Below, one piece after another: positions 20,301-28,917 of a DNA stretch of 34,060 nucleotides. Source of the DNA: Microbacterium sp. 13-71-7 (GTDB lineage: Bacteria; Actinomycetota; Actinomycetes; Actinomycetales; Microbacteriaceae). The stretch spans positions 1 to 34,060 of the forward strand of contig NZ_NCKN01000009.1 of NCBI RefSeq assembly GCF_002257455.1. Direction: 5' to 3'. Position 1 is the stretch's first letter. Every line of letters begins with the position of its first letter. A model generated the notes under the pieces. It did not search any database. It was not told the DNA's origin and saw only the letters and a program-made list of their open reading frames with translations. Made by a program: the position numbers and the translations under genes.

Positions 20301-21773
20301 GCCCGAGTACGCGAACGACCACACGGCACCGTCCGGTCGCGTCACCTTCTCGATGCGCCCGTCCGCATTCATGGCGAACCCGATCGCCTGGCCGCCCGGT
20401 TCCGTCACCGACGCGAGCGGGCCATTGACCGTCAGCGTCACCGGCGCGATGACCGGGCCGCCAGACGTGCCATCGGGAGCGACCGGCCACTGCGTCTTCG
20501 GCACCGGCGACGTCCACGTCGACGATGCGTACGCGTAGGCCCAGACGTGACCCTGCCGGTCCGTCCGCTTCTCAAGATCGCCCTTGCCGGTCACCGGGTT
20601 CACGGCGAACACCATCGTCGACGTGTCCGGCTCGGTCACGGTGATGTGCTTCGCCGCCTGACCCGAGACGAGCGCGGTGTCAGTCGGTGCGGGCAGGTCC
20701 GACGTCGCCTTGGTGTAGATGCCTGCGTTCGCGGGCTGATATGAGCCATCGGCGTTCCGCCTGAAGGCGACCGTGTGTCCGTCCGGATACGTCACCAGCA
20801 CCGATCCGTCCGAGTACGTCTGCGCGCCGCCAGTGACTTGTGACGACCAACCACGCCCGAACGCCCCCACCCGCGAATCCATCGAGTTGTAGGTCAGTTC
20901 CACCGGCGTCTTCGACCCGCCCGGGCCGGTCACCGTGAACACATCCGCCTTCTGCAGGAAGTTGCCGGTGCCGAAGTTCACCGGATCGGAGCCATAGCGC
21001 TGCCAGTTCTCGAAACCGAGGCGGAACAAATCGTCGAGCTCGGCCTGAGACGGCACGGTCGGGAATGCTGACTGCCCCGCCGACGCGTCACCGCACGTGA
21101 TCCCCTGGTCGATCAGCTGCCGGCCGATCGCCGTGACGATCGCGTCGATCTCGAACCCGTACTTCGTGCCCTGATACGTGCCGTCGATGGCAGGCCAGTC
21201 GAAGTTGTGGTCCATGAACCCGAAGAACGTCTGCGCGTACGTGCCCGGCAGATTCCGGAACTCCGCGTACGGGCGCTCCTGGCCGTTCGTGGATCCCAGG
21301 TTCACGCCCGCCGACGGACGCCCCGTGAACCGGGTCCACTCGTCCGAGGTCTTCTGCGCGAACGCGACATTGTTCGAGAACATCGTCGCGTACGCCATCG
21401 CGCCGCCGTCCGACGCCGTGCCCCACGGGGTGCCGGTCAGGTTGTTCAGCGAAATCGTCAGCGAGACATCCGCGTCCGCCATCTCAGCCGCACGGTCAGC
21501 CTCCGCCACGTTCGGCGTAGATGCGTCCCTGGTGATGAGCACGCTCGTGTCGCACAGCCCCTCGAGCTGCGTCTTCACATCCTTCGCGATCTGCGCCGTG
21601 ATCGGCAGTTCGCTATATGACACCCCGTCCCACACCGCATGCGAGAAATCGTTGTCCGGATCGAGGACCACCTTCGCGGTCGGCGTCTTCGCCGCTGCGA
21701 AGGCCGGAGCCGCCGACAACGTCGACGCCGCGACCGCGGCGATCACGACCGCCGCCAGCCACCGCCGGCTCAC
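17337..21773 (-). CDS. Secreted RHS/YD-repeat polymorphic toxin, N-terminal and shell part
   Basis: 1478 residues up to the TAG. Signal peptide 1-27 (MSRRWLAAVV, hydrophobic core, then APAFAAA). Residues 34-225 resemble an N-acetylmuramoyl-alanine amidase (Amidase_3) fold, but the zinc-site motifs are changed: LDPDND (37-42) instead of DPGHGG and SLTISLNN (104-111) instead of SIHAN. Residues about 245-340 are the DUF6531-like lead-in (DPVNFGTGNFLQ, LTYNSMDSRVGAFGRGW). YD repeats follow from about 480 to 1310. A Pro/Thr/Ser-rich insert (about 1320-1435) holds two copies of a Cys motif, GCGNGGTKPGCPG and GCGNGGVTPGCP. RHS shells enclose a C-terminal toxin; secretion here would be by Sec, not type VI. 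The ATG overlaps the stop of the upstream gene in ATGA. Shine-Dalgarno is not strong, which fits coupling. Confidence 0.88.
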   Translation of the reverse strand: MSRRWLAAVVIAAVAASTLSAAPAFAAAKTPTAKVVLDPDNDFSHAVWDGVSYSELPITAQIAKDVKTQLEGLCDTSVLITRDASTPNVAEADRAAEMADADVSLTISLNNLTGTPWGTASDGGAMAYATMFSNNVAFAQKTSDEWTRFTGRPSAGVNLGSTNGQERPYAEFRNLPGTYAQTFFGFMDHNFDWPAIDGTYQGTKYGFEIDAIVTAIGRQLIDQGITCGDASAGQSAFPTVPSQAELDDLFRLGFENWQRYGSDPVNFGTGNFLQKADVFTVTGPGGSKTPVELTYNSMDSRVGAFGRGWSSQVTGGAQTYSDGSVLVTYPDGHTVAFRRNADGSYQPANAGIYTKATSDLPAPTDTALVSGQAAKHITVTEPDTSTMVFAVNPVTGKGDLEKRTDRQGHVWAYAYASSTWTSPVPKTQWPVAPDGTSGGPVIAPVTLTVNGPLASVTEPGGQAIGFAMNADGRIEKVTRPDGAVWSFAYSGDQLTSITDPLGHAATYGYDDKKRMSTVTAADGVTFVTNTYDDQGRVVKQVNGDGSISTLAYNGNDTVYTDTTGAKTTFTRDDQGRVVKVVTPLNNAISTGYSNWDTSSKTDGNGKTTSYSYDAQGRPVQVSNADGTSTKVAYTAAGDVAKTTAADGAATTYTVDAKGRVTGVTGPDDAVWASTFDDAGNLTSRTDPNGNVTAYTYDGHGNLTGITDAAGGVTALAYDAAGRLVSATDPTGAVSTLAYDTIGNLTSRTNADGAATTYVYNATNKVASVTDANGGVTTYAYNNGLQVSSVTDPAGGMTTYGYDSEYRRISVTNADGGVTKYEYNGEGLVTKVTDPNGGVTAKEYDANQNLTRVTDPTGAVTAYAYDAMNRPTAVTDAKGGKTTYGYDQAGRIMKVTNASGESTEYSYDAAGRVTKVTDATGAVTSYAYDKAGNVTGSTDPNGRTTTTAYDTLNRAVSVTQPSGAVIGYEYDATGRVTKSTDGAGRSTDYGYDSAGQLTSMTDGTGAVTNYAYDPVGNITGITDPRGGTITLGYTPTNQVKAQTDQNGDTTQYAYTAAGVLAQETNPLGVVTTYGHDKNANLTQVVENAKVGADATVDTNVTTNYAYDPVNRLTQVTDSKGGKTGYEYDPLGALTKSTNQVGDTTRYTYDAASRTSTVTDGNGKKTTYSRDADGRITKVAPQGADSATFTYDKAGQLTQMVDPTGKTTWSYTPDGLTASETTKDGTADAKAVTYAYDAGGARTGLTYPDGSTVAYALDGAAHVTGLTDVTGTTMYAYNASGLLTTANRSNGTASTYAYDAVGRITDILHTGSTATNPDAKSAAAVSAPIPADPSPNTTVTPGADVAPTPVAPTLAPSTPAASVPTPSPSPTSTSSAKSKGNGAGNGCGNGGTKPGCPGATPTPTPTPTVSPTPSPTPSTPSGATDGPGCGNGGVTPGCPVAALTAADGLPLHLAYTYNAAGNTTQQVQESATKNLTTDYT
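17850..20330 (-). repeat. YD-repeat block of the RHS gene
   Basis: About 40 degenerate repeats of roughly 20-22 residues with the consensus GxxTxYxYDxxGxLTxxTDxxG, seen at DNA level as repeated forms of TCGTACGCGTAGGT and GGGTCGGTGA on the + strand. These are the strands that coil into the RHS/tc shell. The DNA similarity between units makes the block prone to recombination and to assembly error. Confidence 0.85.
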
Positions 21774-22534
21774 TTCGACACCGCCCAGCCCAGGACGTAG
21801 CCGTTCACGTGGCCGGTATCCCCCTTGGACGGCACCAACGACCAGCCCACCTCCCGCTCGCCCTCCGCCACCAACGGAGAGACTTTGCCTTTCGTCGCGG
21901 TCAACGCCGCCGTCGCCTGCGACAGACCGGACTCGTCGAACCCGAGCACATACCCGAAGGTCGTGTCGCCCCCGCAGTCCGATTTCGGAACAGCAGGGCT
22001 CTCGCCCGTGCCGCCCGCCTTCACGGCGGCCTCCGCATACGTTCTTGCGGCGTCATCGAGACAATCGCTGCGAGTCAGCGCCTTCGCTTCCACCCCGGAG
22101 CGCGCGTCGGACCAGACACCATCCACCGACGTCGCCTTCGAGGAGTCGTCGATCAGCGACGCATCCGTCGGGACAGGTCGCGGCGTCCCCGTCGGCAGAG
22201 CTTGAAGAGGCTCACCCCGCCCGGTCGTCGGATGCAGCCCACTCGACAGGGTCACCCCGGCGACCGCAACGGCCACGGCTGCGGCCCCACCGCCGATCGC
22301 CCACCACAAGACGCGACGACCAGTCGCCCCCTCGCTACTGGATTTTTCACGCACGTCACTGCCCACGGCATCCCCCGATGTCTCCGGTCGAACCGCCGAA
22401 GCTATGAGACGCCTGGCAGTTTCACCGCTGAGCTTAGGGGGCGCGACAGAAGGCGACCAAGCCGAATCGGCATATTTCCGCCTTGGTGCAAAAAGATCTC
22501 CGAGATCGATCAAGAGTCGATAACACCGCGTCAT
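21770..22534 (-). CDS. Membrane-anchored partner of the RHS toxin, extracytoplasmic domain of unknown function
   Basis: The 254-residue protein has a cytoplasmic N-terminus (1-74, with LFAPRRKYADSAWSPSV and a KLSGETARRLIASAVRPE helix), one membrane helix (about 75-97) and an external domain with two Cys (in SDCLDDAARTYAEAA and KSDCGGDTTFGYVLGFD). The layout of the external domain (a helix of the ARTYAEAAVKAG kind, then EREVGWSLVPSKGD and NGYVLGWAV strands) loosely recalls CAP/SCP proteins without the catalytic His. I do not recognise a named family. Its stop overlaps the RHS start in ATGA, so both are made together; it may help export, anchor or gate the toxin. ATG 22534 is used although its Shine-Dalgarno is weak; a GTG start farther in would still keep the membrane helix. 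Confidence 0.72.
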   Translation of the reverse strand: MTRCYRLLIDLGDLFAPRRKYADSAWSPSVAPPKLSGETARRLIASAVRPETSGDAVGSDVREKSSSEGATGRRVLWWAIGGGAAAVAVAVAGVTLSSGLHPTTGRGEPLQALPTGTPRPVPTDASLIDDSSKATSVDGVWSDARSGVEAKALTRSDCLDDAARTYAEAAVKAGGTGESPAVPKSDCGGDTTFGYVLGFDESGLSQATAALTATKGKVSPLVAEGEREVGWSLVPSKGDTGHVNGYVLGWAVSK

Positions 22535-22675
22535 GGATCCGCTGTTTTCGACTCTGATCTGCCGACCAGATCCGGCTCATCATTGCGTTGCGCAGGCCGC
22601 ACGGGCCCGCTGCACGGAGCTGCCGCCGGACCGAGCGATACGCTGGCCTCACCCCACGATCGACTCGGAGCCGCC

Positions 22676-23278
22676 ATGCGCCTGCACGATTTCCTCCCTC
22701 CCGACACCGCTGCGGCCCGCGGGGCCCACGAGCTCGTCACCCGTTTCCAGTCCCCCGCCCTGGTCAATCACGTGCTGCGCAGCTGGCTGTGGTCGGAGGC
22801 GTTCGCGATCGTGGAGGGACACCGCGGGATCGACCATGAGCTGCTCTACACCGGCGCAGTGCTGCACGACATCGGGCTCGCGCCGGCGTATGACAACCAC
22901 GTGCTCGGCTACGAGGAGGCGGGCGGCTTCGTGGGCGAGGCGTTGACGGCAGGCGCCGGATGGTCCGTGGAGCGGCAGCGCCGCGTCAACGAGATCATCG
23001 TGCGGCACAACTGGCCGTCCGTGGATCCTGCGCAGGACGTCGAGGGATACCTGCTCGAGACGTCGACCGGTCTCGACATCTCCGGGCGCCGGGATGAGGA
23101 GATCCCGCTCGAGTTCCGCCGCGAGGTGCTGGCGGCGTACCCGCGGCTCGGCCTCGCCGCCGAGTTCGGCGACTGCGTGCAGCAGCAGGCGGAGCGAAAG
23201 CCGTACAGCCAGGCGCGCCGTCTCGTCGAGGGCGGACTCGTCGACAAGCTCGCGGACAACCCGCTCGAGCGGATCTGA
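22676..23278 (+). CDS. HD-domain phosphohydrolase-like protein
   Basis: The 200-residue protein has the HD signature: NHVLRSWLWSEAFA (His32), GAVLHDIGLAP (His64-Asp65) and a later His in EIIVRHNW. The R-S-W/Y-L-W/F pattern after the first His resembles the cyanamide-hydratase-like HD subfamily found in many actinobacteria and fungi. The natural substrate is unknown. GGAG lies 6 bp before the ATG; the long upstream extension of the frame covers the antisense of the previous gene and is not coding. It runs opposite to the RHS locus and converges on the LGFP/SGNH gene with 47 bp between stops. Confidence 0.82.
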   Translation: MRLHDFLPPDTAAARGAHELVTRFQSPALVNHVLRSWLWSEAFAIVEGHRGIDHELLYTGAVLHDIGLAPAYDNHVLGYEEAGGFVGEALTAGAGWSVERQRRVNEIIVRHNWPSVDPAQDVEGYLLETSTGLDISGRRDEEIPLEFRREVLAAYPRLGLAAEFGDCVQQQAERKPYSQARRLVEGGLVDKLADNPLERI

Positions 23279-23325
23279 CCGGATCCCGCATCCGCGCGCG
23301 GAGGACCCTTCGAGACGAGAGCCGG

Positions 23326-25107
23326 TCAGCGCCCGAGGGCTGCCCGTAGCGCGTCCGCATAGTGCGGGGCGATCTTGTCGTGCCCCGCCTGCGTCAGGTG
23401 CACGTTGTCGGCCTGCGGCGCCGTAAAGGTGCTGACCCACCCGGCGACCGAGATGGCGTGGACGCCCAGCCGCCGCGCCTCCTCGGTCACGGCCGCGTCC
23501 ATCGCGCGCCGCGCGGCATGGGCGGCATCGCTGCGGCTCATCACGCCGTCGACGACGATCGCCGCATTCGGGTAGGCCTGTTGCAGCATCCCGATCAGCT
23601 GCTCCTCCGCGGCCGCCACGTCCGAGGCGGGACGCTTCTGCGCCGCGTCATTGCCGCCGAGCGTGACGATGACCACACCCGGGTCGCCCTCGGGCAGCAG
23701 CAGGGTGCTGTGCGACACGCTCTCCGTGAAGCCTGCGCCCAGGCCGCTGATCGGCGCGAGATACCCCGACCCGCCGAATCCGAACTTCACGATGTTCGAG
23801 AATCCGGCACGGCGCGCGCCCTGCTCGATCCAGGAATTGCCGTTGCACTGCGAATCGCACAGGAGCACGGCCGTCGACGCGTCGACCGGAGTCGACGGGA
23901 CCGTGAGCAGCCGTCCCTCGCGCAGCACGGTCTGCGCCTTCTCCCAGTCCTGGTGGACTCCCCGCTCGTCGGTCCAGGTGTCCTTCGTCGGCCATCCGAA
24001 GCGGGCCGGATCCGCCATCCAGATCGCGAAGCTCGCGGCATCGAGGCGGAACACCCCCGCTCCCTCGTGCCACAGCAGCGCACCGCCGGCGAAGGCCTGA
24101 TAGCGCCCGCCCGCGACGTCCACCTTGTCGCCGGTGGGCAGCCCCAGCTCGCCCTCGGGACCGCCCAGATCCTCGTACCGCTGCTGGATGTCGCCCGCGG
24201 TCGTCGCACGGATCGCCCCATCGCTGTCGGATCGGTAGAGCACACCGCCCTGGAAGGGCTGCATCGAGCCGCCGGCGAGCCGGGACGCCTCCGCCGTGGG
24301 CACGCCCAGGGAGCCGTCCGCGCCGCCGCGTTCGTGGTAGGCGGCGAGGAACGGCGGCTGCACCGACGCGGCTCCGGTGCCCCCGGACCACCAGACCTCG
24401 CCCCCGTCGAACTGCTGCACCAGGCGATCGCCGAACGCGCGCTGAGTGCCCTTCGGGTATCCGAGCGGACCGGATGCGCCCCCGGCACGACGATGCGCGG
24501 CCGCGATGTCCGAGATCGTGGGCACCGGCGCACCGTCACGCAGGTAGATCACGCCGTTGATGAACTCCTGGACCGGCGTGCCGCGGCGGTCCTTGTGCTC
24601 GGGGCCCTTCGGGAACCCGAGCCCTCCGCGCTCCTCGGCGAAGCGCAGCCACGACTGCCAGAAGACTCCGCGCACGAGCGTCGGGACGTCGTCCTCGTTC
24701 GCGAAGACGCCCGCGCGCTGGAACGCCTGCCACGGGCGATCCGCGGGCCCGCTCTGCTCCGCGATCGGCAGCCCGAGCCGCGCCACGCCGCCGAGCTCGT
24801 CGAACGCCTCGCCGACCGCGCCGCCGTGCACGATGTGCGCATCGCCCTTGACCGCCGCGTAGATCGTGCCGCCGCGGTAGTCCTGACGGCACACCCCCTT
24901 CGCGCAGGTCTCACGATTCCATGCTGCCCCCAGCTCATCGCTGTGCTTGTGCCAGAGCACGCCGATCGCGCTGGTGTCGCTGATGGGGCGCGGCAGCTGC
25001 CAGACCAGCAGCAGCCCTCCGCCCGCGACCAGCGCGACGATCACCGCCGTGCCGAGCACGCGCCGCATCACCCGGAGGGCGCGCGCTCCTTTCCCCCCGG
25101 AGCGCAA
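23326..25107 (-). CDS. Secreted LGFP-repeat protein with a C-terminal SGNH hydrolase domain
   Basis: 593 residues: a cytoplasmic N-terminus and one membrane helix or uncleaved signal (about 14-34), then a series of LGFP repeats (LGLP, LGFPKGPE, LGYPKGT, LGVPTAE, LGLPTGD; about residues 50-370), then an SGNH domain (about 405-590). SGNH blocks: I as LLCDSQC (Cys in place of the Gly of GDS), II as GFGGSGY, III as LGGNDA, V as DNVHLTQAGH (Asp and His of the triad). LGFP repeats bind cell-wall polymers, so it probably removes acyl or acetyl groups from wall glycans. TTG 25107 lies 6 bp after the leuS stop with AAGG inside leuS; an in-frame GTG/ATG at 25071/25068 is a fair alternative. It appears cotranscribed with leuS. 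Confidence 0.85.
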   Translation of the reverse strand: MRSGGKGARALRVMRRVLGTAVIVALVAGGGLLLVWQLPRPISDTSAIGVLWHKHSDELGAAWNRETCAKGVCRQDYRGGTIYAAVKGDAHIVHGGAVGEAFDELGGVARLGLPIAEQSGPADRPWQAFQRAGVFANEDDVPTLVRGVFWQSWLRFAEERGGLGFPKGPEHKDRRGTPVQEFINGVIYLRDGAPVPTISDIAAAHRRAGGASGPLGYPKGTQRAFGDRLVQQFDGGEVWWSGGTGAASVQPPFLAAYHERGGADGSLGVPTAEASRLAGGSMQPFQGGVLYRSDSDGAIRATTAGDIQQRYEDLGGPEGELGLPTGDKVDVAGGRYQAFAGGALLWHEGAGVFRLDAASFAIWMADPARFGWPTKDTWTDERGVHQDWEKAQTVLREGRLLTVPSTPVDASTAVLLCDSQCNGNSWIEQGARRAGFSNIVKFGFGGSGYLAPISGLGAGFTESVSHSTLLLPEGDPGVVIVTLGGNDAAQKRPASDVAAAEEQLIGMLQQAYPNAAIVVDGVMSRSDAAHAARRAMDAAVTEEARRLGVHAISVAGWVSTFTAPQADNVHLTQAGHDKIAPHYADALRAALGR

Positions 25108-25113
25108 TGGATC

Positions 25114-27735
25114 TCAGCCCTTGACGGCGAAGTTCACGATCTTCGGAGCCCGCACGATGACGCGCACGATCTCCTTGCCGTCGAGCGCCCGCTGCACCTT
25201 CTCGTCCGCGCGGGCCAGCGCCTCCAGGTCGGCGTCGCCGATCTTGGCGGGCACCTCGAGCGTCGTGCGAACCTTGCCGTTGACCTGCACGGCGCAGGTC
25301 GCGGAGTCCTCGACGAGCAGCAGCGGGTCGGCCTGGCGCCAGGTGACGAGTCCCACGGACGGCTCGTGGCCGAGGATCTCCCACATCTCCTCCGCCGTGT
25401 GCGGAGCGACGAGGTCCAGCATGACGGCGACGGTCTCCGCAGCCTCGCGCACGGCGGGGTCGGCAGGGCCGGATCCGGCGTCGATCGTCTTGCGGATCGC
25501 GTTCACCAGCTCCATCAGGCGCGCGACCAGCACGTTGAACTTGGTCTGCTCGACGAGCGCGGGTGCGTCGGCCAGCAGGTGGTGGGTGACCCGGCGCAGC
25601 GCCGCATCCCCTCCGTCGAAGACGACGTCGACGGAGCTCGAGACGTCCTGCGCCGCACGCAGCGCACGCGCCAGGAACTTCTGGGCCCCCGTCGTCGAGA
25701 CGTCCTTCCAGTCCTTGTCGTCCTCCACGGGTCCCGCGAACGCCAGGGCGACGCGCAGTGCGTCGGCGCCGTAGGCGTCGAGCTCCTCCTGGAAGAGCAC
25801 CAGGTTGCCCTTGCTCTTCGACATCTTCGCGCCGTCGAGGATCACCATGCCCTGGTTGATGAGGCTGGAGAACGGCTCGGTGAAGTCGATCAGGCCCATG
25901 TCGAACAGCACCTTGGTGATGAACCGCGCGTACAGCAGGTGCAGGATCGCGTGCTCGACGCCGCCGATGTAGGAGTCGATGGGCGCCCAGCGGCGGGCCT
26001 CGTCCACGTCGAAGGCCACGGTGTCGCTGTTCGGCGAGAGGAAGCGCAGGTAGTACCAGGAGCTGTCCACGAAGGTGTCCATGGTGTCCGGATCCCGCAG
26101 CGCCGGCTCGCCGGTGCCGGGAACGGTCGTCTGCACCCAGCTGGTCGCCGCGCCCAGCGGCGAGGATCCCTTCGGCGACAGGTCGAGACCCTCGATGCTC
26201 GGCAGGCGCACGGGCAGCTGCTCCTCCGGCACGGGCACGATCTCGCCGTCCTGCGTGTGCAGCATCGGGATGGGGGTGCCCCAGAACCGCTGGCGCGAGA
26301 TCAGCCAGTCGCGCAGACGGTAGTTCTTCGCGGCGCGGCCGGTGCCGGCGGCCTCCAGCTGCTCGATCGCGCGGGCGATCGCGTTGCGCTTGGAGAGTCC
26401 GTTCAGCTCGCCGGAGTTGATCATGCGGCCGTCGCCGGTCAGGGCGATGCCGGTCTTCGCCGGGTGCTGGTCGTCCAGCGACTCCAGGGGCTCGATCGGG
26501 ACGCCGTCCTCGTCGACCTCGATCACGGGCAGCGCGCCGGTGATCGGCGCGGTCGTGTCGACCACGACCTTCACGGGCAGATCGAACGCGCGGGCGAAAT
26601 CGAGGTCGCGCTGGTCGTGGGCGGGCACGGCCATGACCGCGCCGTGGCCGTAGTCGGCCAGCACGTAGTCGGCGGCCCAGATCGGCAGCCGCTCGCCGTT
26701 CACGGGGTTGATCGCGAAGCGGTCCAGGAACACGCCGGTCTTCGGGCGATCCGCGGACTGACGGTCGATCTCGCTCGTCTTCTGCACCTGGGTCAGGTAG
26801 TCCTGGAAGCGCATCCGCACGTCCTCGGACGACCCGGCGGCCAGCTCGGACGCGAGGTCGGAGTCGGGCGCGACGACCATGAAGGTCGCACCGTGCAGGG
26901 TGTCGGGGCGGGTGGAGAACACGGTCACGACGCCCTCACGGCCCTCGATCGCGAAGTCCACGTCGGCGCCGATCGAGCGGCCGATCCAGTTGCGCTGCAT
27001 CTGCAGCACCTTGTGCGGCCAGAAGCCCTCGAGCTGGTTCAGGTCGTCCAGCAGGCGGTCCGCGTAGTCGGTGATCCGGAAGTACCACTGCGTCAGGTTC
27101 TTCTTGACGACCTCGGCGCCGCAGCGCTCGCAGCGACCATCGACGACCTGCTCGTTCGCGAGCACCGTCTGGTCGTTCGGGCACCAGTTCACCGGGCTCT
27201 TCTTGCGGTAGGCCAGGCCCCGCTCGTACAGCTTCAGGAACAGCCACTGGTTCCAGCGGTAGTACTCCTCGTCGGAGGTGTGCAGCACGCGGCTCCAGTC
27301 GAAGGAGACCCCGTACGCCTGGAAGCCCGCCTTCTGCTGGGCGATGTTCTGGTAGGTCCACTCGCGCGGATCCGCTCCGCGACGGATGGCCGCGTTCTCG
27401 GCGGGCAGCCCGAAGGAGTCCCAGCCGATCGGGTTCAGCACGTTGTGCCCACGGTGACGCCAGAAGCGCGCCACGATGTCGGAGTAGAGGTAGTTCTCGG
27501 CGTGCCCCATGTGCAGGTCGCCCGAGGGGTACGGGAACATCGCCAGCACGTACTTGCGGGGACGGACGTCCTCGGTGCCGCCGGCCTTGAACGTCTCGTT
27601 CTCGGCCCAGTACCTCTGCCACTTGTCCTGAAGCCGCTGGGCCTGGCGTGCCTGAAGCTCGTGCGCCGACAGCGACTCGTCGTCATTCGACGGGGATGCG
27701 GCGTGGGACGGGTTCTCAGACAACGCGACGACCAT
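25114..27735 (-). CDS. leuS: Leucyl-tRNA synthetase
   Basis: Charges tRNA-Leu in the cytoplasm. About 873 residues from ATG 27735; a TTG at 27774 would add 13 residues but its GGAGG directly abuts the start. Class Ia marks: [20 protein letters not shown] with the HMGH (HIGH) box near the N-terminus, a zinc-ribbon-like [10 protein letters not shown], the CP1 editing domain with [10 protein letters not shown] and [16 protein letters not shown], and KMSKSKGN of the second catalytic signature in [14 protein letters not shown], followed by the anticodon-binding domain and a short C-terminal domain. Length fits the bacterial enzyme. No T-box-like leader could be recognised in the 123-bp upstream gap. 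Confidence 0.97.
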   Translation of the reverse strand: MVVALSENPSHAASPSNDDESLSAHELQARQAQRLQDKWQRYWAENETFKAGGTEDVRPRKYVLAMFPYPSGDLHMGHAENYLYSDIVARFWRHRGHNVLNPIGWDSFGLPAENAAIRRGADPREWTYQNIAQQKAGFQAYGVSFDWSRVLHTSDEEYYRWNQWLFLKLYERGLAYRKKSPVNWCPNDQTVLANEQVVDGRCERCGAEVVKKNLTQWYFRITDYADRLLDDLNQLEGFWPHKVLQMQRNWIGRSIGADVDFAIEGREGVVTVFSTRPDTLHGATFMVVAPDSDLASELAAGSSEDVRMRFQDYLTQVQKTSEIDRQSADRPKTGVFLDRFAINPVNGERLPIWAADYVLADYGHGAVMAVPAHDQRDLDFARAFDLPVKVVVDTTAPITGALPVIEVDEDGVPIEPLESLDDQHPAKTGIALTGDGRMINSGELNGLSKRNAIARAIEQLEAAGTGRAAKNYRLRDWLISRQRFWGTPIPMLHTQDGEIVPVPEEQLPVRLPSIEGLDLSPKGSSPLGAATSWVQTTVPGTGEPALRDPDTMDTFVDSSWYYLRFLSPNSDTVAFDVDEARRWAPIDSYIGGVEHAILHLLYARFITKVLFDMGLIDFTEPFSSLINQGMVILDGAKMSKSKGNLVLFQEELDAYGADALRVALAFAGPVEDDKDWKDVSTTGAQKFLARALRAAQDVSSSVDVVFDGGDAALRRVTHHLLADAPALVEQTKFNVLVARLMELVNAIRKTIDAGSGPADPAVREAAETVAVMLDLVAPHTAEEMWEILGHEPSVGLVTWRQADPLLLVEDSATCAVQVNGKVRTTLEVPAKIGDADLEALARADEKVQRALDGKEIVRVIVRAPKIVNFAVKG

Positions 27736-27781
27736 TCTCTGCGGCAGGGGAAAAGAATGCCCCGAACAGGGCAACCTCCAG

Positions 27782-27787
27782 ATTATC
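27782..27787 (-). promoter_or_regulatory. Possible extended -10 promoter element of leuS
   Basis: The - strand reads TGGGATAATC, i.e. TGn followed by GATAAT, about 47 bp before the leuS ATG. No convincing -35 is present. A perfect 12-bp palindrome GCCCGCGCGGGC (27791-27802) sits just upstream and would overlap the -35 area. Confidence 0.35.
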
Positions 27788-27858
27788 CCAGCCCGCGCGG
27801 GCCGGCGTTCCGCCCCGGAGCCTGCGTCCGGCCGCGGACGTGAAAGACTAGAGGCGCT

Positions 27859-28917
27859 ATGCCCTCGTCCTCAGCCCGACCGGAGCGGATCCACTGGTTC
27901 GCCCGCCTGGAGCACCGCTTCCACGCGTGGCGCGAGCGGCGCGCCCGCAAACGAGGCCGCACCGCGAGCATCGTGCCCTTCCCCGGCTACGGCGGACCGG
28001 GCTGGATCCGCGTCGTCGGCCGCGTCCTGATCCTGCCGAAGACCCGTCGCGGAGGCAAGGACGCGAGCGTCCGGGGCTGGCGCAGCTTCGTCGGCATCCC
28101 GGTGAGCTTCGCGACCGTCACGATCACCGTCGGGGGCCGCGCGCACGAGGTCGCGGCGGACCGCGGCGGCGTGGTCGACTGCCGCATCGACGCGGACCTC
28201 GCACCGGGCTGGCAGCAGGTGTCGATGTCCGTCGAGGGGCAGGACCCGATCCCCGCACGGGTGTTCGTGGTCGCCGACGACGTCCGCTTCGGCGTCATCT
28301 CCGACGTCGACGACACGGTCATGGTGACGGCCCTGCCGCGGCCGCTGATCGCCGCGTGGAACTCCTTCGTCGTCGACGAGCACGCCCGCACCCCGGTCCC
28401 CGGCATGGCGGTGCTGCTCGAACGGCTCATGCGCGACAACCCCGGCTCGCCGATGATCTACCTCTCCACGGGCGCCTGGAACGTGGCTCCGACCCTGAAC
28501 CGCTTCCTGTCCCGGCACCTCTTCCCGGCCGGATCCATGCTGCTCACCGACTGGGGTCCCACGCACGAGCGCTGGTTCCGCAGCGGACGCGAGCACAAGC
28601 TGCAGAACCTCTCCCGCCTCGCGGAGGAGTTCCCGCACATGCAGTGGCTGCTGATCGGCGACGACGGCCAGCACGACGAGGCCATCTACGGGCAGTTCCT
28701 CATCGATCACCCCGAGAACGTGGCCGCCGTCGCGATCCGTCGGCTGCTCCCCGCCGAGGGCGTGCTCGCCGGCCGCCGGGCTTCGGCCCGCGCCGACGGC
28801 GACGGCGCCGAGAGCGAGGCGCGCGATGAGGATCTCGCGCCGTGGGTCAGCGCGGAGGACGGCGCCGGCATCCTCGACGAACTCATCGACGCGGGCGTCG
28901 TGCGCTCGGAGCCATGA
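27859..28917 (+). CDS. App1-type (DUF2183) phosphatase domain protein
   Basis: A 352-residue protein with the DUF2183 catalytic domain of App1-like phosphatidate phosphatases, a HAD-type fold. The DVDDT motif (149-153, in [11 protein letters not shown]) is the phosphate-transfer site. It is followed by [20 protein letters not shown], a conserved Ser/Thr motif, and [17 protein letters not shown], the metal-binding Asp pair. An N-terminal beta-domain (about 35-140) precedes it, as in other bacterial members. No signal peptide. Substrate in bacteria is not settled; phosphatidate or another phosphoester is possible. The weak AGAGG is 4 bp before the ATG. The stop overlaps the next gene's start in ATGA, so the two form an operon divergent from leuS. 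Confidence 0.87.
   Translation: MPSSSARPERIHWFARLEHRFHAWRERRARKRGRTASIVPFPGYGGPGWIRVVGRVLILPKTRRGGKDASVRGWRSFVGIPVSFATVTITVGGRAHEVAADRGGVVDCRIDADLAPGWQQVSMSVEGQDPIPARVFVVADDVRFGVISDVDDTVMVTALPRPLIAAWNSFVVDEHARTPVPGMAVLLERLMRDNPGSPMIYLSTGAWNVAPTLNRFLSRHLFPAGSMLLTDWGPTHERWFRSGREHKLQNLSRLAEEFPHMQWLLIGDDGQHDEAIYGQFLIDHPENVAAVAIRRLLPAEGVLAGRRASARADGDGAESEARDEDLAPWVSAEDGAGILDELIDAGVVRSEP

Noticed and set aside
17850..20330. CRISPR-like regular DNA repeats
   Set aside because: Spacing of about 60-66 bp comes from degenerate YD codons within an open frame; there are no unique spacers between exact repeats.
23362..27843. 1493-codon open frame on the + strand
   Set aside because: It is antisense to leuS and the LGFP/SGNH gene, is rich in Arg, Gly, His and Val without domains, and is a product of GC-rich third positions.
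27736..27858. T-box or other leader RNA before leuS
   Set aside because: The gap to the divergent gene is only 123 bp and no specifier-hairpin pattern or T-box sequence is visible.
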